Shown: piece after piece, positions 41,663 to 50,111 of the stretch
Position numbering within the stretch: position 1 is the stretch's first letter
Layout of the letters: every line of letters starts with the position of its first letter
Source of the DNA: Streptomyces rhizoryzae
Lineage (GTDB): Bacteria > Actinomycetota > Actinomycetes > Streptomycetales > Streptomycetaceae
Assembly (NCBI RefSeq): GCF_023155275.1
Contig: NZ_JALMUV010000023.1
Coordinates: 1-64,000, forward strand
Direction: 5' to 3'
DNA length: 64,000 nt
The notes under the pieces: generated by a model
Seen by the model: only the letters and a program-made list of their open reading frames with translations
What the model was told of the DNA's origin: nothing
The model's database searches: none
Position numbers and translations under genes: made by a program

Positions 41663-42468
41663 CACTCTGAACTCGCGTCCCGCGGGCGGCCCTTGGCCGT
41701 TGATCGTGGGTGGCGGCGGGGTGGTTGCCCGGGGTCAGGTGGCGGGGGAGGGGTGGGTGGTGCGGGCCAGTTCGCGGCGGTGACCCGGCCTCTGGTGGCG
41801 CGCACTCCGCGGACGCCGGTGCCGGTGAGCAGGGTGACGCCGTGGTCGGCGGGCAGCCCGGCGCACAACGCGGCCATATCCGGGCCGAGTTGGCGGGCGA
41901 GCGGGACGGGTGCGGCCTCGACGACGGTGACCCGGTGGCCGAGCGCCGCGCACGAGGAGGCGGCCTCGGCGCCGAGGAAGCCGCCGCCGATCACCACGAC
42001 CCGGCCCGGGCCGCCGGTCAGCTCCGCGCGCAGCGCCCGGGCGTCGTCCAGCGTGCGCAGGGTGTACGAGCCGGCCGGTGCGGGGCCCGGGAGGCGGCGC
42101 GGGGCGGCGCCGGTGGCGAGCACGACGCCGTCGGTGGTGAGGGTGCGCCCGGTGTCCAGGCGGACGGTGCGGTGCCGGGGGTCGAGGGCCGTGGCGCGGG
42201 TGCCGAGCAGCCAGTCGGCGTCGAGCGCGGCCAGTTCCCCGGGGTCGGTGAGGGCGAGCCGGTCCTCGGCGGCCCCGGCGTCCTCGGCGGCCCCGGCGTC
42301 CTCGGGAGCCGGGGCGGTGAGGAACTCCTTGGACAGCGGCGGGCGGTCGTAGGGGAGGCGGGTCTCGTCGCCGACGACCGTGAGGCGGCCGTCGAACCCC
42401 TGCGCGCGCAGGGCCCGGGCGGCGTACAGCCCGGCCAGGGAGGCTCCGACGACGGTGACCGCCTTCAT
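41539..42468 (-). pseudogene. Ferredoxin reductase, C-terminally truncated
   Basis: From the ATG at 42468 the protein is a bona fide FAD/NAD ferredoxin reductase: KAVTVVGASLAGLYAARALR (FAD motif), RLPYDRPPLSKEFLT, a second Rossmann motif RVVVIGGGFLGAEAASSCAA (~150) and a PADHGVTLLTGTGVRGV region. After about 230-240 residues (near 41780) similarity ends and the frame runs into antisense of the PH-like gene until 41539. Normal enzymes have ~400 residues, so the second FAD-binding motif and dimer domain are lost. It overlaps the Rieske ferredoxin by ATGA, marking them as one operon. Confidence 0.7.
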
Positions 42469-42785
42469 GCGGCGGTGCCTTCCCCGGCGGTGAGGTGGAC
42501 GTAGACCGTGCCGTCCTGGACCGTCACGGGGTGAGTGCGGACGGGGCGGCGCGCGGGCAGGCAGGTCGGGGCGCCGGTGCGGAGATCGAATGAAGCGGCG
42601 TGCAGCGGGCATTCCACCAGACACCCCTCCAGCCAGCCGTCGGAGAGCGCGGCGTCCTGATGGGTGCAGGTGTCGTCGATGGCGTACAGCTCTCCGTCGG
42701 CGTTGAAGACCGCGATCGGAGGGGTGGTGTCGAGGCGCACGGCCTCGCCGGCGGGCAGATCAGCGAGCTGGCAGACGGGAATCAC
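42465..42785 (-). CDS. Rieske [2Fe-2S] ferredoxin
   Basis: A 106-residue bacterial Rieske ferredoxin, an electron carrier for a ring-hydroxylating-type oxygenase. The cluster ligands are C-T-H-Q (Cys about 40, His 42) and C-P-L-H (Cys about 58, His 61). It starts with GTG at 42785 (VIPVCQLADLP) and its stop overlaps the reductase ATG. It is divergent from the IclR regulator. In this locus it would serve the Rieske oxygenase at 48881-50065. Confidence 0.9.
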   Translation of the reverse strand: MIPVCQLADLPAGEAVRLDTTPPIAVFNADGELYAIDDTCTHQDAALSDGWLEGCLVECPLHAASFDLRTGAPTCLPARRPVRTHPVTVQDGTVYVHLTAGEGTAA

Positions 42786-42820
42786 TGGGCCCCCACGGTT
42801 ACTGTTGGGTACTCTTGAGT

Positions 42821-42855
42821 TTCGCAATCCGCACGACTGAGCGTTATGCGCAACA
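42821..42855. promoter_or_regulatory. Candidate IclR operator, site 1
   Basis: This A/T-richer stretch of the Rieske-IclR divergent promoter contains GCACGACT (42831-42838), flanked by TTCGCAA at 42821 and TGCGCAACA at 42847. The same GCACGACT core, in opposite orientation, and GCGCAAC words recur upstream of the mycothiol dehydrogenase gene. The shared element is probably the IclR binding site, controlling both arms of the demethylation locus. Confidence 0.6.
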
Positions 42856-42954
42856 GAATCCAGCCGGGGGCCGGACGCGTCAAGCGGTCCCCGGGGACGA
42901 CGGCCCGATCGGGCCGCTGGACGGTGGCAGCGAGCTGGGTGGTGACAACGGACC

Positions 42955-43809
42955 ATGACGGATACCGCCAAGGCACAGGCGCCCGCGCGGAAACAGCCGG
43001 CGAACGGAGCGGACCGGAGGGTGCCCGGCACCGGCGGGAGACCGCCGAGAGGGGCCGCGAGCGCGGTGCAGTCGGTGGACCGGGCGGTCACCGTACTGGA
43101 GATCCTGGCCAGGCTCGGCGAGGCCGGGGTGACCGAGATCGCCGACGAGCTGGGGGTGCACAAGTCGACGGCGTTCCGGCTGCTGGGCGTGCTGGAGCAC
43201 CGCGGGCTGGTCGCCCAGGAGCAGGAGCGCGGCAAGTACTACCTCGGCGCGGGGGTGTTGCGGCTGGCCGGGGCCGCGGCCGTACGGCTGGACATCTCCC
43301 AGGAGGGCGCGGCGGTCTGCCGGACGCTCGCCGACGAACTGGGCGAGACGGTCAACATCGCGGTGCTGGAGAGCGATGCCGCGGTCAACATCATGCAGGC
43401 CCGCGGCCCCGCGTCGGTCACCGCGCAGAACTGGCTCGGCCGCCGGACGCCGCTGCACGCCACCTCCAGCGGCAAGGCGCTGCTCGCCTACCAGCCGCGG
43501 CCGGTCCGGGAAGCCGTGCTGGCCCGCAAGCTGCCCCGGCTGACCGAACGGACCGTCACCTCGCCGGGCGAACTCCGCGACCAGCTCGCCGAGGTCGTCG
43601 AGCGGGGCTTCGCGGTCGCGGTGGAGGAACTGGAGCTGGGGCTGCGCGCGGTCGCCGCGCCGGTGCGGGCGCACGACGGCTCGGTGATCGGTGCGATCAG
43701 CGTGTCGGTGCCCGCGTACCGGCTGGACGAGGAGCGGCTGCCGGAGGTGGTCGAGCGCACCGTGGCCGCCGGGGAGGAGCTCTCCCGGCGGATGGGGTAC
43801 GCCTGTTGA
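42955..43809 (+). CDS. IclR family transcriptional regulator
   Basis: A 284-residue IclR regulator. The winged helix-turn-helix spans ~38-100 (VQSVDRAVTVLEILARLGEA, then ADELGVHKSTAFRLLGVLEH), followed by the IclR effector domain (~105-280), with TPLHATSSGKALLAYQP and a terminal PEVVERTVAAGEELSRRMGY. It sits between the Rieske ferredoxin and the dehydrogenase-oxygenase operon, so it likely governs the quaternary-amine demethylation pathway and responds to a pathway metabolite. Confidence 0.93.
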   Translation: MTDTAKAQAPARKQPANGADRRVPGTGGRPPRGAASAVQSVDRAVTVLEILARLGEAGVTEIADELGVHKSTAFRLLGVLEHRGLVAQEQERGKYYLGAGVLRLAGAAAVRLDISQEGAAVCRTLADELGETVNIAVLESDAAVNIMQARGPASVTAQNWLGRRTPLHATSSGKALLAYQPRPVREAVLARKLPRLTERTVTSPGELRDQLAEVVERGFAVAVEELELGLRAVAAPVRAHDGSVIGAISVSVPAYRLDEERLPEVVERTVAAGEELSRRMGYAC

Positions 43810-43990
43810 GGAGGGCGCGCCGGCCGGCCGGCGCGCGCGTCCGCGGCGGGTCCCGGGTCTCGGATCCGGCCCCGCCGCCGGGTGCGCGGGCCGTGCGCGG
43901 CCGTGCGCCCGCGGATGTCGCCGGTCGGTCACGGCGGCCGGCGCGCACCTCTTGACGCTGCCGAGGCGCCGTTCCCAGTATGTCCCTCAT

Positions 43991-44019
43991 CGCGCAACCA
44001 GTCGTGCACTGCGCAACAC
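43991..44019. promoter_or_regulatory. Candidate IclR operator, site 2
   Basis: Two GCGCAAC words (43992-43998 and 44011-44017) flank AGTCGTGC (44000-44007). AGTCGTGC is the reverse complement of GCACGACT at site 1. It lies 15-40 bp before the start of the mycothiol dehydrogenase gene and would control the downstream operon. Confidence 0.6.
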
Positions 44020-44032
44020 TGAGGGGTAGGGC

Positions 44033-45118
44033 ATGCCACACGAAGTCCATGCCGTCGTCGCGGCGAAGAAGGGCGCACCCGTCGGTCCGCAGCCGATCGT
44101 GGTCCCGGATCCCGGCCCCGGGGAAGTGCTCGTCGCCCTCCAGGCGTGCGGTGTCTGCCGCACCGATCTGCACTACCGCGAGGGCGCGGTGAGCGACGCG
44201 TTCCCCTTCCTGCTCGGCCACGAGGCGGCCGGGACCGTCGAGGCGGTCGGCGCGGACGTCACCGGCCTGGCCCCCGGCGACTACGTGGTCCTCGCCTGGC
44301 GCGCCCCCTGCGGCGACTGCCGCTCCTGCCGCCGCGGCCGCCCCTGGTACTGCTTCGACTCGCGCACCGCCACCCAGCCGATGACCCTCCTGGACGGCAC
44401 CCCGCTCACCCCCGCCCTCGGCATCGGGGCGTTCGCCGAGAAGACGCTGGTCGCCGCCGGCCAGGCGGTCAAGGTCGATCCCTCGGCCCGGCCGGAGGCG
44501 GCCGGGCTGCTCGGCTGCGGGGTGATGGCCGGTTACGGCGCGGCCGTGCACACCGGGGCGGTCGGCAGCGGCGACACCGTCGCCGTCATCGGCTGCGGCG
44601 GGGTCGGCAGCGCCGCCGTCGCGGGCGCCGCGTTCGCCGGCGCCCGCCGGATCATCGCCGTCGACATCGACGAGCGCCCCCTCGACGGCGCCATCCGCTT
44701 CGGCGCCACCCACACCGTCAACTCCCGCCGCACCGACCCCGTCGCGGCCGTCCGGGAACTGACCGGCGGCCACGGCGCGGACGTCGTCATCGACGCGGTC
44801 GGCCGCCCCGAGACCTACCGCCAGGGCTTCTCCATGCGCGACCTCGCCGGCACCCTCGTCCAGGCCGGCGTCCCCGAACCGGGCACGACCGTCGAACTGG
44901 CGCTGACCGACCTCTTCTCCCGCGGCGGCGCCCTGAAGCCGTCCTGGTACGGCGACTGCCTGCCCAGCCGCGACTTCCCCGTCCTGATCGACCGCTACCT
45001 CAGCCGGCGACTCGACCTCGGCGGCTTCGTCTCCGAGACCATCGCGCTGGACGAGGTCGAGGCGGCCTTCGAGCGGATGCGCGGCGGCACGGTCCTGCGC
45101 TCGGTGGTGGTCCTGTGA
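44033..45118 (+). CDS. S-(hydroxymethyl)mycothiol dehydrogenase
   Basis: A 361-residue class III-like zinc alcohol dehydrogenase of the mycothiol-dependent formaldehyde dehydrogenase type. It oxidises the adduct of formaldehyde with mycothiol to S-formylmycothiol using NAD+. Zinc ligands are in ACGVCRTDLHYREG (Cys near 39) and LGHEAAG (His near 63), the structural Cys cluster is APCGDCRSCRRGRPWYC, and the cofactor site VIGCGGVGSAAV is near 184. It is the first gene of an operon that produces formaldehyde from demethylation, so it would detoxify or harvest the C1 units. Its stop overlaps the next gene's GTG. Confidence 0.92.
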   Translation: MPHEVHAVVAAKKGAPVGPQPIVVPDPGPGEVLVALQACGVCRTDLHYREGAVSDAFPFLLGHEAAGTVEAVGADVTGLAPGDYVVLAWRAPCGDCRSCRRGRPWYCFDSRTATQPMTLLDGTPLTPALGIGAFAEKTLVAAGQAVKVDPSARPEAAGLLGCGVMAGYGAAVHTGAVGSGDTVAVIGCGGVGSAAVAGAAFAGARRIIAVDIDERPLDGAIRFGATHTVNSRRTDPVAAVRELTGGHGADVVIDAVGRPETYRQGFSMRDLAGTLVQAGVPEPGTTVELALTDLFSRGGALKPSWYGDCLPSRDFPVLIDRYLSRRLDLGGFVSETIALDEVEAAFERMRGGTVLRSVVVL

Positions 45119-47628
45119 ACGCCCCGCTGCCCGACCCGCGCGAGGCCCGCGTGGTCATCATCGGCGCCGGCATCGTCGGCTGCTCGCTCGCCGACGAACT
45201 CACCGCCCGCGGCTGGCGCCGGGTCACCGTCCTCGACCAGGGCCCGCTGCCGGCCCCCGGCGGCTCCACCTCGCACGCCCCCGGCCTGGTCTTCCAGACC
45301 AACCCGTCCAAGACCCTGACCGAGTTCGCCGCGTACACCGTCCGGAAGTTCAGCGCCCTGCGGACCGACGGCGCGCCCTGCTTCCTGCCGGTCGGCGGCC
45401 TGGAGGTCGCCACCACCGAGGCCCGCTGGGCCGATCTGCACCGCAAGGCCGGCCTCGCCGCCTCCTGGGGCGTCCGCGGCCGGCTGCTCGACCCCCAGCA
45501 GTGCCGGAAACTCTGGCCGCTGCTCGACGAGACCCGGATCCTGGGCGGCTTCCACACCCCCGACGACGGGCTGGCCCGCGCGGTACCCGCCTGCCGCGCC
45601 CAGATGGCCCGGGCCGGCCGCCGCGGCGCCCGCTTCCTGGAGCGGCACACCGTCACCGGCATCGAGCGCGCCGGCGGCCGGGTCACCGGGGTCACCACCG
45701 ACCGCGGCACCTTCCCCGCCGACCACGTCGTCTCGGCCGCGGGCTTCTGGGGGCCGGTGATCGGCGCCCTGGCCGGCGTGGACGTGCCGCTGCTGCCGCT
45801 GGCCCACCAGTACGCGACCACCGAGCCGCTGCCCGAACTCGCCGCCCCCCACAGCCCCGACGGTGGCCTCCTGCCCTCCCTGGAGGAGGGCAGCCCCGGC
45901 CACGAGGCCGCCCGCCCCGTCCTCCGCTTCCAGGACCGCGACCTCTACTTCCGCGAACACCTCGACGCCACCGGCGGCCGGCTCGGCATCGGCTCCTACG
46001 CCCACCGCCCGCTGCCCGTCGACCCGTTCACCGTCCCCGCCTACGACGACGCCCCCGCCATGCCGTCCTCGCTGCCCTTCACCCCCGAGGACTTCGCCCC
46101 CAGCTGGCGGGACAGCGCCGCACTGCTGCCGGCCCTCGGCCGCTCCAGGATCGCCGACGGCTTCAACGGCGTCTTCTCCTTCACCCCCGACGGCATGCCG
46201 GTCCTCGGCGAGTCCCGCACCCTGCGCGGCTTCTGGCTCGCCGAAGCGGTCTGGGTCACCCACTCCGCCGGCGTCGCCCGCGCCGTCGCCGAGTGGATGA
46301 CCGACGGCCGCCCCCGCACCGACGTGCACGCCTGCGACCTCACCCGCTTCGAGGACGCCCAGCGCTCACCCGCGTACACCGAGCAGCGCGGCGCCCAGAA
46401 CTTCATCGAGGTCTACGACGTCATCCACCCCCTCCAGCCCATGGAGCAGCCCCGCCCGCTGCGCACCAGCCCCTTCTACCCGCGCCAGCAGGAGCTCGGC
46501 GCGTACTTCCTGGAGGCCGGCGGCTGGGAACGCCCCCACTGGTACGAGGCCAACGCCCCGCTCGCCGAGGACATCCGGCTCCCCGAGCGGGACGCCTGGT
46601 CCGCCCGCCACTGGTCCCCGATCGCCGCCGCCGAGGCCGCCGCCACCCGCGAACGGGTCGCCCTCTACGACATGACTCCGCTGCGCCGCCTGGAGGTCAC
46701 CGGCCCCGGCGCGCTGGACTTCCTCCAGCGCATGACGACCAATCAACTGCGCAAGAAGCCCGGTACGGTGACCTACACCCTGCTCCTGGACCAGGCCGGC
46801 GGGATCCGCTCCGACCTCACCGTGGCCCGGCTCGCCCCCGACCGCTTCCAGATCGGCGCCAACAGCCCCGCCGACCTCGACTGGCTGCTGCGGCACGCCC
46901 CCGAGGACGTCAGCGTCCGGGACACCACCTCCGGCACCTGCTGCATCGGCGTGTGGGGCCCGCTGGCCCGCGACCTCGTCCAGCCGCTGACCCGCGACGA
47001 CTTCTCGCACGAGGGGTTCGGCTACTTCCGGGCCAAGCAGACGTACGTCGGCCACGTCCCGGTCACCGCCCTGCGCCTGAGCTACGTCGGCGAACTGGGC
47101 TGGGAGCTCTACACCACCGCCGACCTCGGGCTCCGCCTCTGGGACACGCTCTGGGAGGCCGGCCGGGAGCACGGCGCGGTCGCCGCCGGCCGCAGCGCCT
47201 TCACCAGCCTCCGCCTGGAGAAGGGCTACCGCTCCTGGGGCCTGGACATGACCACCGAACACCACCCCTACGAAGCCGGCCTCGGCTTCGCCGTCCGCCC
47301 CGGCAAGGGCGACTTCACCGGCCGCGCCGCCCTGCGCGGCCTCGACCCGGCGACCCTCGCCCGCAAGCTCACCTGCCTCACCCTCGACGACCCCGCCCAT
47401 CAGGTCCTCGGCAGCGAACCGGTCCTCGTCGACGGCGCCCCGGCCGGTTACGTCACCTCCGCCGCCTACGGCTACACCGTCGGCCGCTGCATCGCCTACG
47501 CCTGGCTGCCGGCCGCCGCCGCGGTCCCCGGCACCGCCGTGCACATCGAGTACTTCGGCCACCCGCTCCCCGCCACCGTCGCCGAGGAACCCCTCCTGGA
47601 CCCGGGGATGACCCGCATCCGCCGCTAG
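45115..47628 (+). CDS. Dimethylglycine dehydrogenase/GcvT-family oxidoreductase
   Basis: An 837-residue two-part protein. The N-terminal ~400 residues are an FAD-dependent amine oxidase of the DAO fold: VVIIGAGIVGCSLADEL (13-29), with SHAPGL near His54, the region that carries covalent FAD in dimethylglycine dehydrogenases. The C-terminal ~430 residues are an aminomethyltransferase (GcvT) fold that passes the methylene group to tetrahydrofolate, with RVALYDMTPLRRLEVTGPGA and YVGELGWELYTTADLG. It would convert dimethylglycine to sarcosine. It starts with GTG at 45115, overlapping the dehydrogenase stop, and ends 81 bp before the sarcosine oxidase gene. Confidence 0.9.
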   Translation: MNAPLPDPREARVVIIGAGIVGCSLADELTARGWRRVTVLDQGPLPAPGGSTSHAPGLVFQTNPSKTLTEFAAYTVRKFSALRTDGAPCFLPVGGLEVATTEARWADLHRKAGLAASWGVRGRLLDPQQCRKLWPLLDETRILGGFHTPDDGLARAVPACRAQMARAGRRGARFLERHTVTGIERAGGRVTGVTTDRGTFPADHVVSAAGFWGPVIGALAGVDVPLLPLAHQYATTEPLPELAAPHSPDGGLLPSLEEGSPGHEAARPVLRFQDRDLYFREHLDATGGRLGIGSYAHRPLPVDPFTVPAYDDAPAMPSSLPFTPEDFAPSWRDSAALLPALGRSRIADGFNGVFSFTPDGMPVLGESRTLRGFWLAEAVWVTHSAGVARAVAEWMTDGRPRTDVHACDLTRFEDAQRSPAYTEQRGAQNFIEVYDVIHPLQPMEQPRPLRTSPFYPRQQELGAYFLEAGGWERPHWYEANAPLAEDIRLPERDAWSARHWSPIAAAEAAATRERVALYDMTPLRRLEVTGPGALDFLQRMTTNQLRKKPGTVTYTLLLDQAGGIRSDLTVARLAPDRFQIGANSPADLDWLLRHAPEDVSVRDTTSGTCCIGVWGPLARDLVQPLTRDDFSHEGFGYFRAKQTYVGHVPVTALRLSYVGELGWELYTTADLGLRLWDTLWEAGREHGAVAAGRSAFTSLRLEKGYRSWGLDMTTEHHPYEAGLGFAVRPGKGDFTGRAALRGLDPATLARKLTCLTLDDPAHQVLGSEPVLVDGAPAGYVTSAAYGYTVGRCIAYAWLPAAAAVPGTAVHIEYFGHPLPATVAEEPLLDPGMTRIRR

Positions 47629-47655
47629 GGGGTCCGCAAAGTCCCGTCTGCCGGG
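47627..47655. mobile_element. Partial MITE-like end sequence
   Basis: Starting inside the TAG stop of the dimethylglycine dehydrogenase gene, 29 bp match the left half of the element at 61671-61752, differing only by loss of GT after AGGGGG. Only one end is present, so it is a relic or a related promoterless repeat. The precise placement at a stop codon is notable. Confidence 0.55.
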
Positions 47656-47708
47656 GAGGCCCGGTCCGGACCCGCCGCACCCACCCGTACGACGAAGGAG
47701 CGCGAAGC

Positions 47709-48884
47709 ATGGCCCCCACCTACGACGTCATCGTCCTCGGCCTCGGCGGGATGGGCAGCGCCGCCGCCCACCACCTCGCCGCCCGCGGCGCCCGGGTCCT
47801 GGGACTGGAGAAGTACGGGCCCGTCCACCACCGCGGCTCCAGCCACGGCGGCTCCCGCATCACCCGCCAGTCCTACTTCGAGGACCCCGCCTACGTCCCG
47901 CTGCTGCTGCGCGCGTACGAGCTCTACGACAAGCTGGAGCGCGACACCGGCCGCAGCATCGCCACGCTCTGCGGCGGCGTGATGATCGGTCGCCCGGACA
48001 GCCGCACCGTCCGCGGCAGCCTGGCCTCCGCCCGCCAGTGGGACCTCCCGCACGAGATGCTCGACGCCCGGGAGATCCGCCGCCGCTTCCCCACCCTCAC
48101 CCCCGCCGACGACGAGGTCGCCCTCCACGAGGCGCGGGCCGGCCTGGTCCGCCCCGAGAACACCGTCGCCGCGCACGTCCAGCTCGCCGTCAAGGGCGGC
48201 GCCGACCTGCACTTCGAGGAGCCCGCCACCCGCTGGGAGGAGCTGCCCGGCGGCACCGGCGTCCGCGTCCACACCCACGAGAACACCTACACCGCGGGCC
48301 AGTTGGTGATCTGCCCCGGTGCCTGGGCGCCGCGGCTCCTCACCGATCTCGGCGTCCCGGTCAGCATCGAACGGCACGTGATGTTCTGGTTCGCCCCGGA
48401 CGGCGGCACCACCCCCTACCTCGCCGACCGCCACCCGATCTACATCTGGGAGGACGACCGGGGCGTCCAGATCTACGGCTTCCCCGCCCTCGACGGCCCC
48501 CGCGGCGGTGCGAAGGTCGCCTTCTTCCGCAAGGGCACCGCCTGCACCCCCGACACCATCGACCGCACCGTCCACGACCACGAGGTGCGCGCCATGGCCG
48601 ACCAGCTCGCCCCGCGCCTGCCCACCCTCCCCGGCCGCTTCCTGAAGGCCGCCACCTGCATGTACGCCAACACCCCCGACGAGCACTTCGTGATCACCCG
48701 CCACCCGGCGCACCCGGACACCACCACCGTCGCCTGCGGGTTCTCCGGCCACGGCTTCAAGTTCGTCCCCGTCGTCGGCGAGATCCTCGCCGACCTCGCG
48801 CTCACCGGCACCACCGCGCACCCCATCGACCTGTTCGACCCCCGCCGCCCCGCCGCCGCGGCCGTCCGAGGAGAGCAGCCATGA
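47709..48884 (+). CDS. soxA: Monomeric sarcosine oxidase/N-methyl amino acid oxidase
   Basis: A 391-residue flavoprotein of the monomeric sarcosine oxidase family, oxidising sarcosine (or an N-methyl amino acid) to glycine, formaldehyde and H2O2. The FAD-binding motif DVIVLGLGGMGSAAA is at 6-20, the HRGSSHGGSRITR active-site stretch at 41-53, and Cys317 in the C-M-Y-A-N-T-P-D-E-H-F motif matches the covalent FAD attachment cysteine. A good GAAGGAG ribosome site precedes the ATG. It overlaps the Rieske oxygenase start (ATGA). A catalase would be needed elsewhere for the peroxide. Confidence 0.92.
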   Translation: MAPTYDVIVLGLGGMGSAAAHHLAARGARVLGLEKYGPVHHRGSSHGGSRITRQSYFEDPAYVPLLLRAYELYDKLERDTGRSIATLCGGVMIGRPDSRTVRGSLASARQWDLPHEMLDAREIRRRFPTLTPADDEVALHEARAGLVRPENTVAAHVQLAVKGGADLHFEEPATRWEELPGGTGVRVHTHENTYTAGQLVICPGAWAPRLLTDLGVPVSIERHVMFWFAPDGGTTPYLADRHPIYIWEDDRGVQIYGFPALDGPRGGAKVAFFRKGTACTPDTIDRTVHDHEVRAMADQLAPRLPTLPGRFLKAATCMYANTPDEHFVITRHPAHPDTTTVACGFSGHGFKFVPVVGEILADLALTGTTAHPIDLFDPRRPAAAAVRGEQP

Positions 48885-50065
48885 CCACCACCCCCGCCGG
48901 GCACCCGCCGCCCGCCCCGGCCGGCACCGGCCTGATCCGCACCCTCCCCGGCCGCAGCTACACCGACCCGGACATCTTCCGGCGCGAACAGGAGCTGATC
49001 TTCGAACGGTTGTGGATCTGCGCGGTCCGCGGCGCCGATCTGCCCCGGCCCGGCGCCTTCCGCACCGTCCGCATCGGCCGGGAGAGCGTCCTGATCACCC
49101 GCAACCGCGGCGGCCGGCTCCGCGCCTTCCTCAACGTCTGCCGGCACCGCGGCGCCCAGCTGTGCACCGAGGAGTCCGGTGCGGTCCGCCGCGGCCTCCA
49201 GTGCCCGTACCACGCCTGGACCTACGACCTCGACGGCCGGCTGGTCGCCGCCCCCAACCTCCGGAGCGTGCCCGGCCTGGACCGCGCCGAACGCGGCCTG
49301 GTCACCGTCCCGTTGCGGGAATGGCTCGGTTACGCCTGGGTCTGCCTGGCGCCGGACCCGCCGTCCTTCGAGGACACCGTGGTCGGCGCGGCCGTCGAGC
49401 GGCTGGGCGACGCCGCCGCGCTGGACCGCTACCGCACCGAGACCCTGGCCGTCGGCCGCCGCATCGGCTACGACGTACGGGCCAACTGGAAGCTGATCGT
49501 CGAGAACTTCATGGAGTGCTACCACTGCGCCACCATCCACCCCGAACTCACCGATGTGCTCCCGGAGTTCGCGGAGGGCTTCGCGGCCCAGTACTACGTC
49601 GGCCACGGCGCCGCCTTCGCCGACGAGGCGGCGGGCTTCACCGTGGACGGCAGCGCCGGCTTCGGCCGGCTGCCCGGGATCGACGACAGCCAGGACCGCC
49701 GCTACTACGCGGTCACCATCCGCCCGCAGGTCTTCCTCAACCTCGTCCCCGACCACGTCATCGTGCACCGGATGTTCCCGCTCGCCGCCGACCGCACCCG
49801 GGTCGAGTGCGACTGGCTGTACCTCCCCGAGGTCGTCGCCTCGGGCGCCGACACCGCCAAGTCCGTCGAGCTCTTCCACCGCGTCAACACCCAGGACTTC
49901 GACGCCTGCGAACGCACCCAGCCGGCCATGGACTCCCGCGCCTACCGCGACGGCGGCGTCCTGGTCCCCAGCGAACACCACCTCGGCGCCTTCCACACCT
50001 GGGTCACCGCACAGCTGGCGGACGCCGAACCGGACGCCGAACCGGCCTGCGGAGCGGAACGGTGA
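48881..50065 (+). CDS. Rieske non-haem iron oxygenase, quaternary amine demethylase type
   Basis: A 394-residue Rieske oxygenase alpha subunit of the GbcA/choline- and carnitine-oxygenase group. The 2Fe-2S ligands are C87-x-H89 and C108-x2-H111. The mononuclear iron site has E-N-F-M-E-C-Y-H (His215) and IHPEL (His220), with an Asp later. Adjacent demethylating enzymes argue for glycine betaine (or stachydrine/carnitine-like) monooxygenation, giving dimethylglycine and formaldehyde. Electrons would come from the Rieske ferredoxin at 42465-42785. The ATG overlaps the sarcosine oxidase stop. Confidence 0.9.
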   Translation: MTTTPAGHPPPAPAGTGLIRTLPGRSYTDPDIFRREQELIFERLWICAVRGADLPRPGAFRTVRIGRESVLITRNRGGRLRAFLNVCRHRGAQLCTEESGAVRRGLQCPYHAWTYDLDGRLVAAPNLRSVPGLDRAERGLVTVPLREWLGYAWVCLAPDPPSFEDTVVGAAVERLGDAAALDRYRTETLAVGRRIGYDVRANWKLIVENFMECYHCATIHPELTDVLPEFAEGFAAQYYVGHGAAFADEAAGFTVDGSAGFGRLPGIDDSQDRRYYAVTIRPQVFLNLVPDHVIVHRMFPLAADRTRVECDWLYLPEVVASGADTAKSVELFHRVNTQDFDACERTQPAMDSRAYRDGGVLVPSEHHLGAFHTWVTAQLADAEPDAEPACGAER

Positions 50066-50066
50066 T

Positions 50067-50102
50067 CCGCGGCCCCGATGTGGGGCTCGGCCGGGGCCGC
50101 GG
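50067..50102. terminator. Bidirectional terminator-like hairpin
   Basis: An 11-bp perfect stem CCGCGGCCCCG/CGGGGCCGCGG (14-nt loop) sits immediately after the Rieske oxygenase stop and 10 bp before the convergent methyltransferase stop. It lacks a T-run, which is usual in high-GC actinomycetes. It probably ends both transcripts. Confidence 0.7.
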
Positions 50103-50111
50103 GCGCCGGTC

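Noticed and set aside
44146..47628. Reading the dimethylglycine dehydrogenase as a longer fusion beginning within the mycothiol dehydrogenase
   Set aside because: The first ~320 codons are a shifted frame of the dehydrogenase gene with no homology; the GTG at 45115 gives the natural start.
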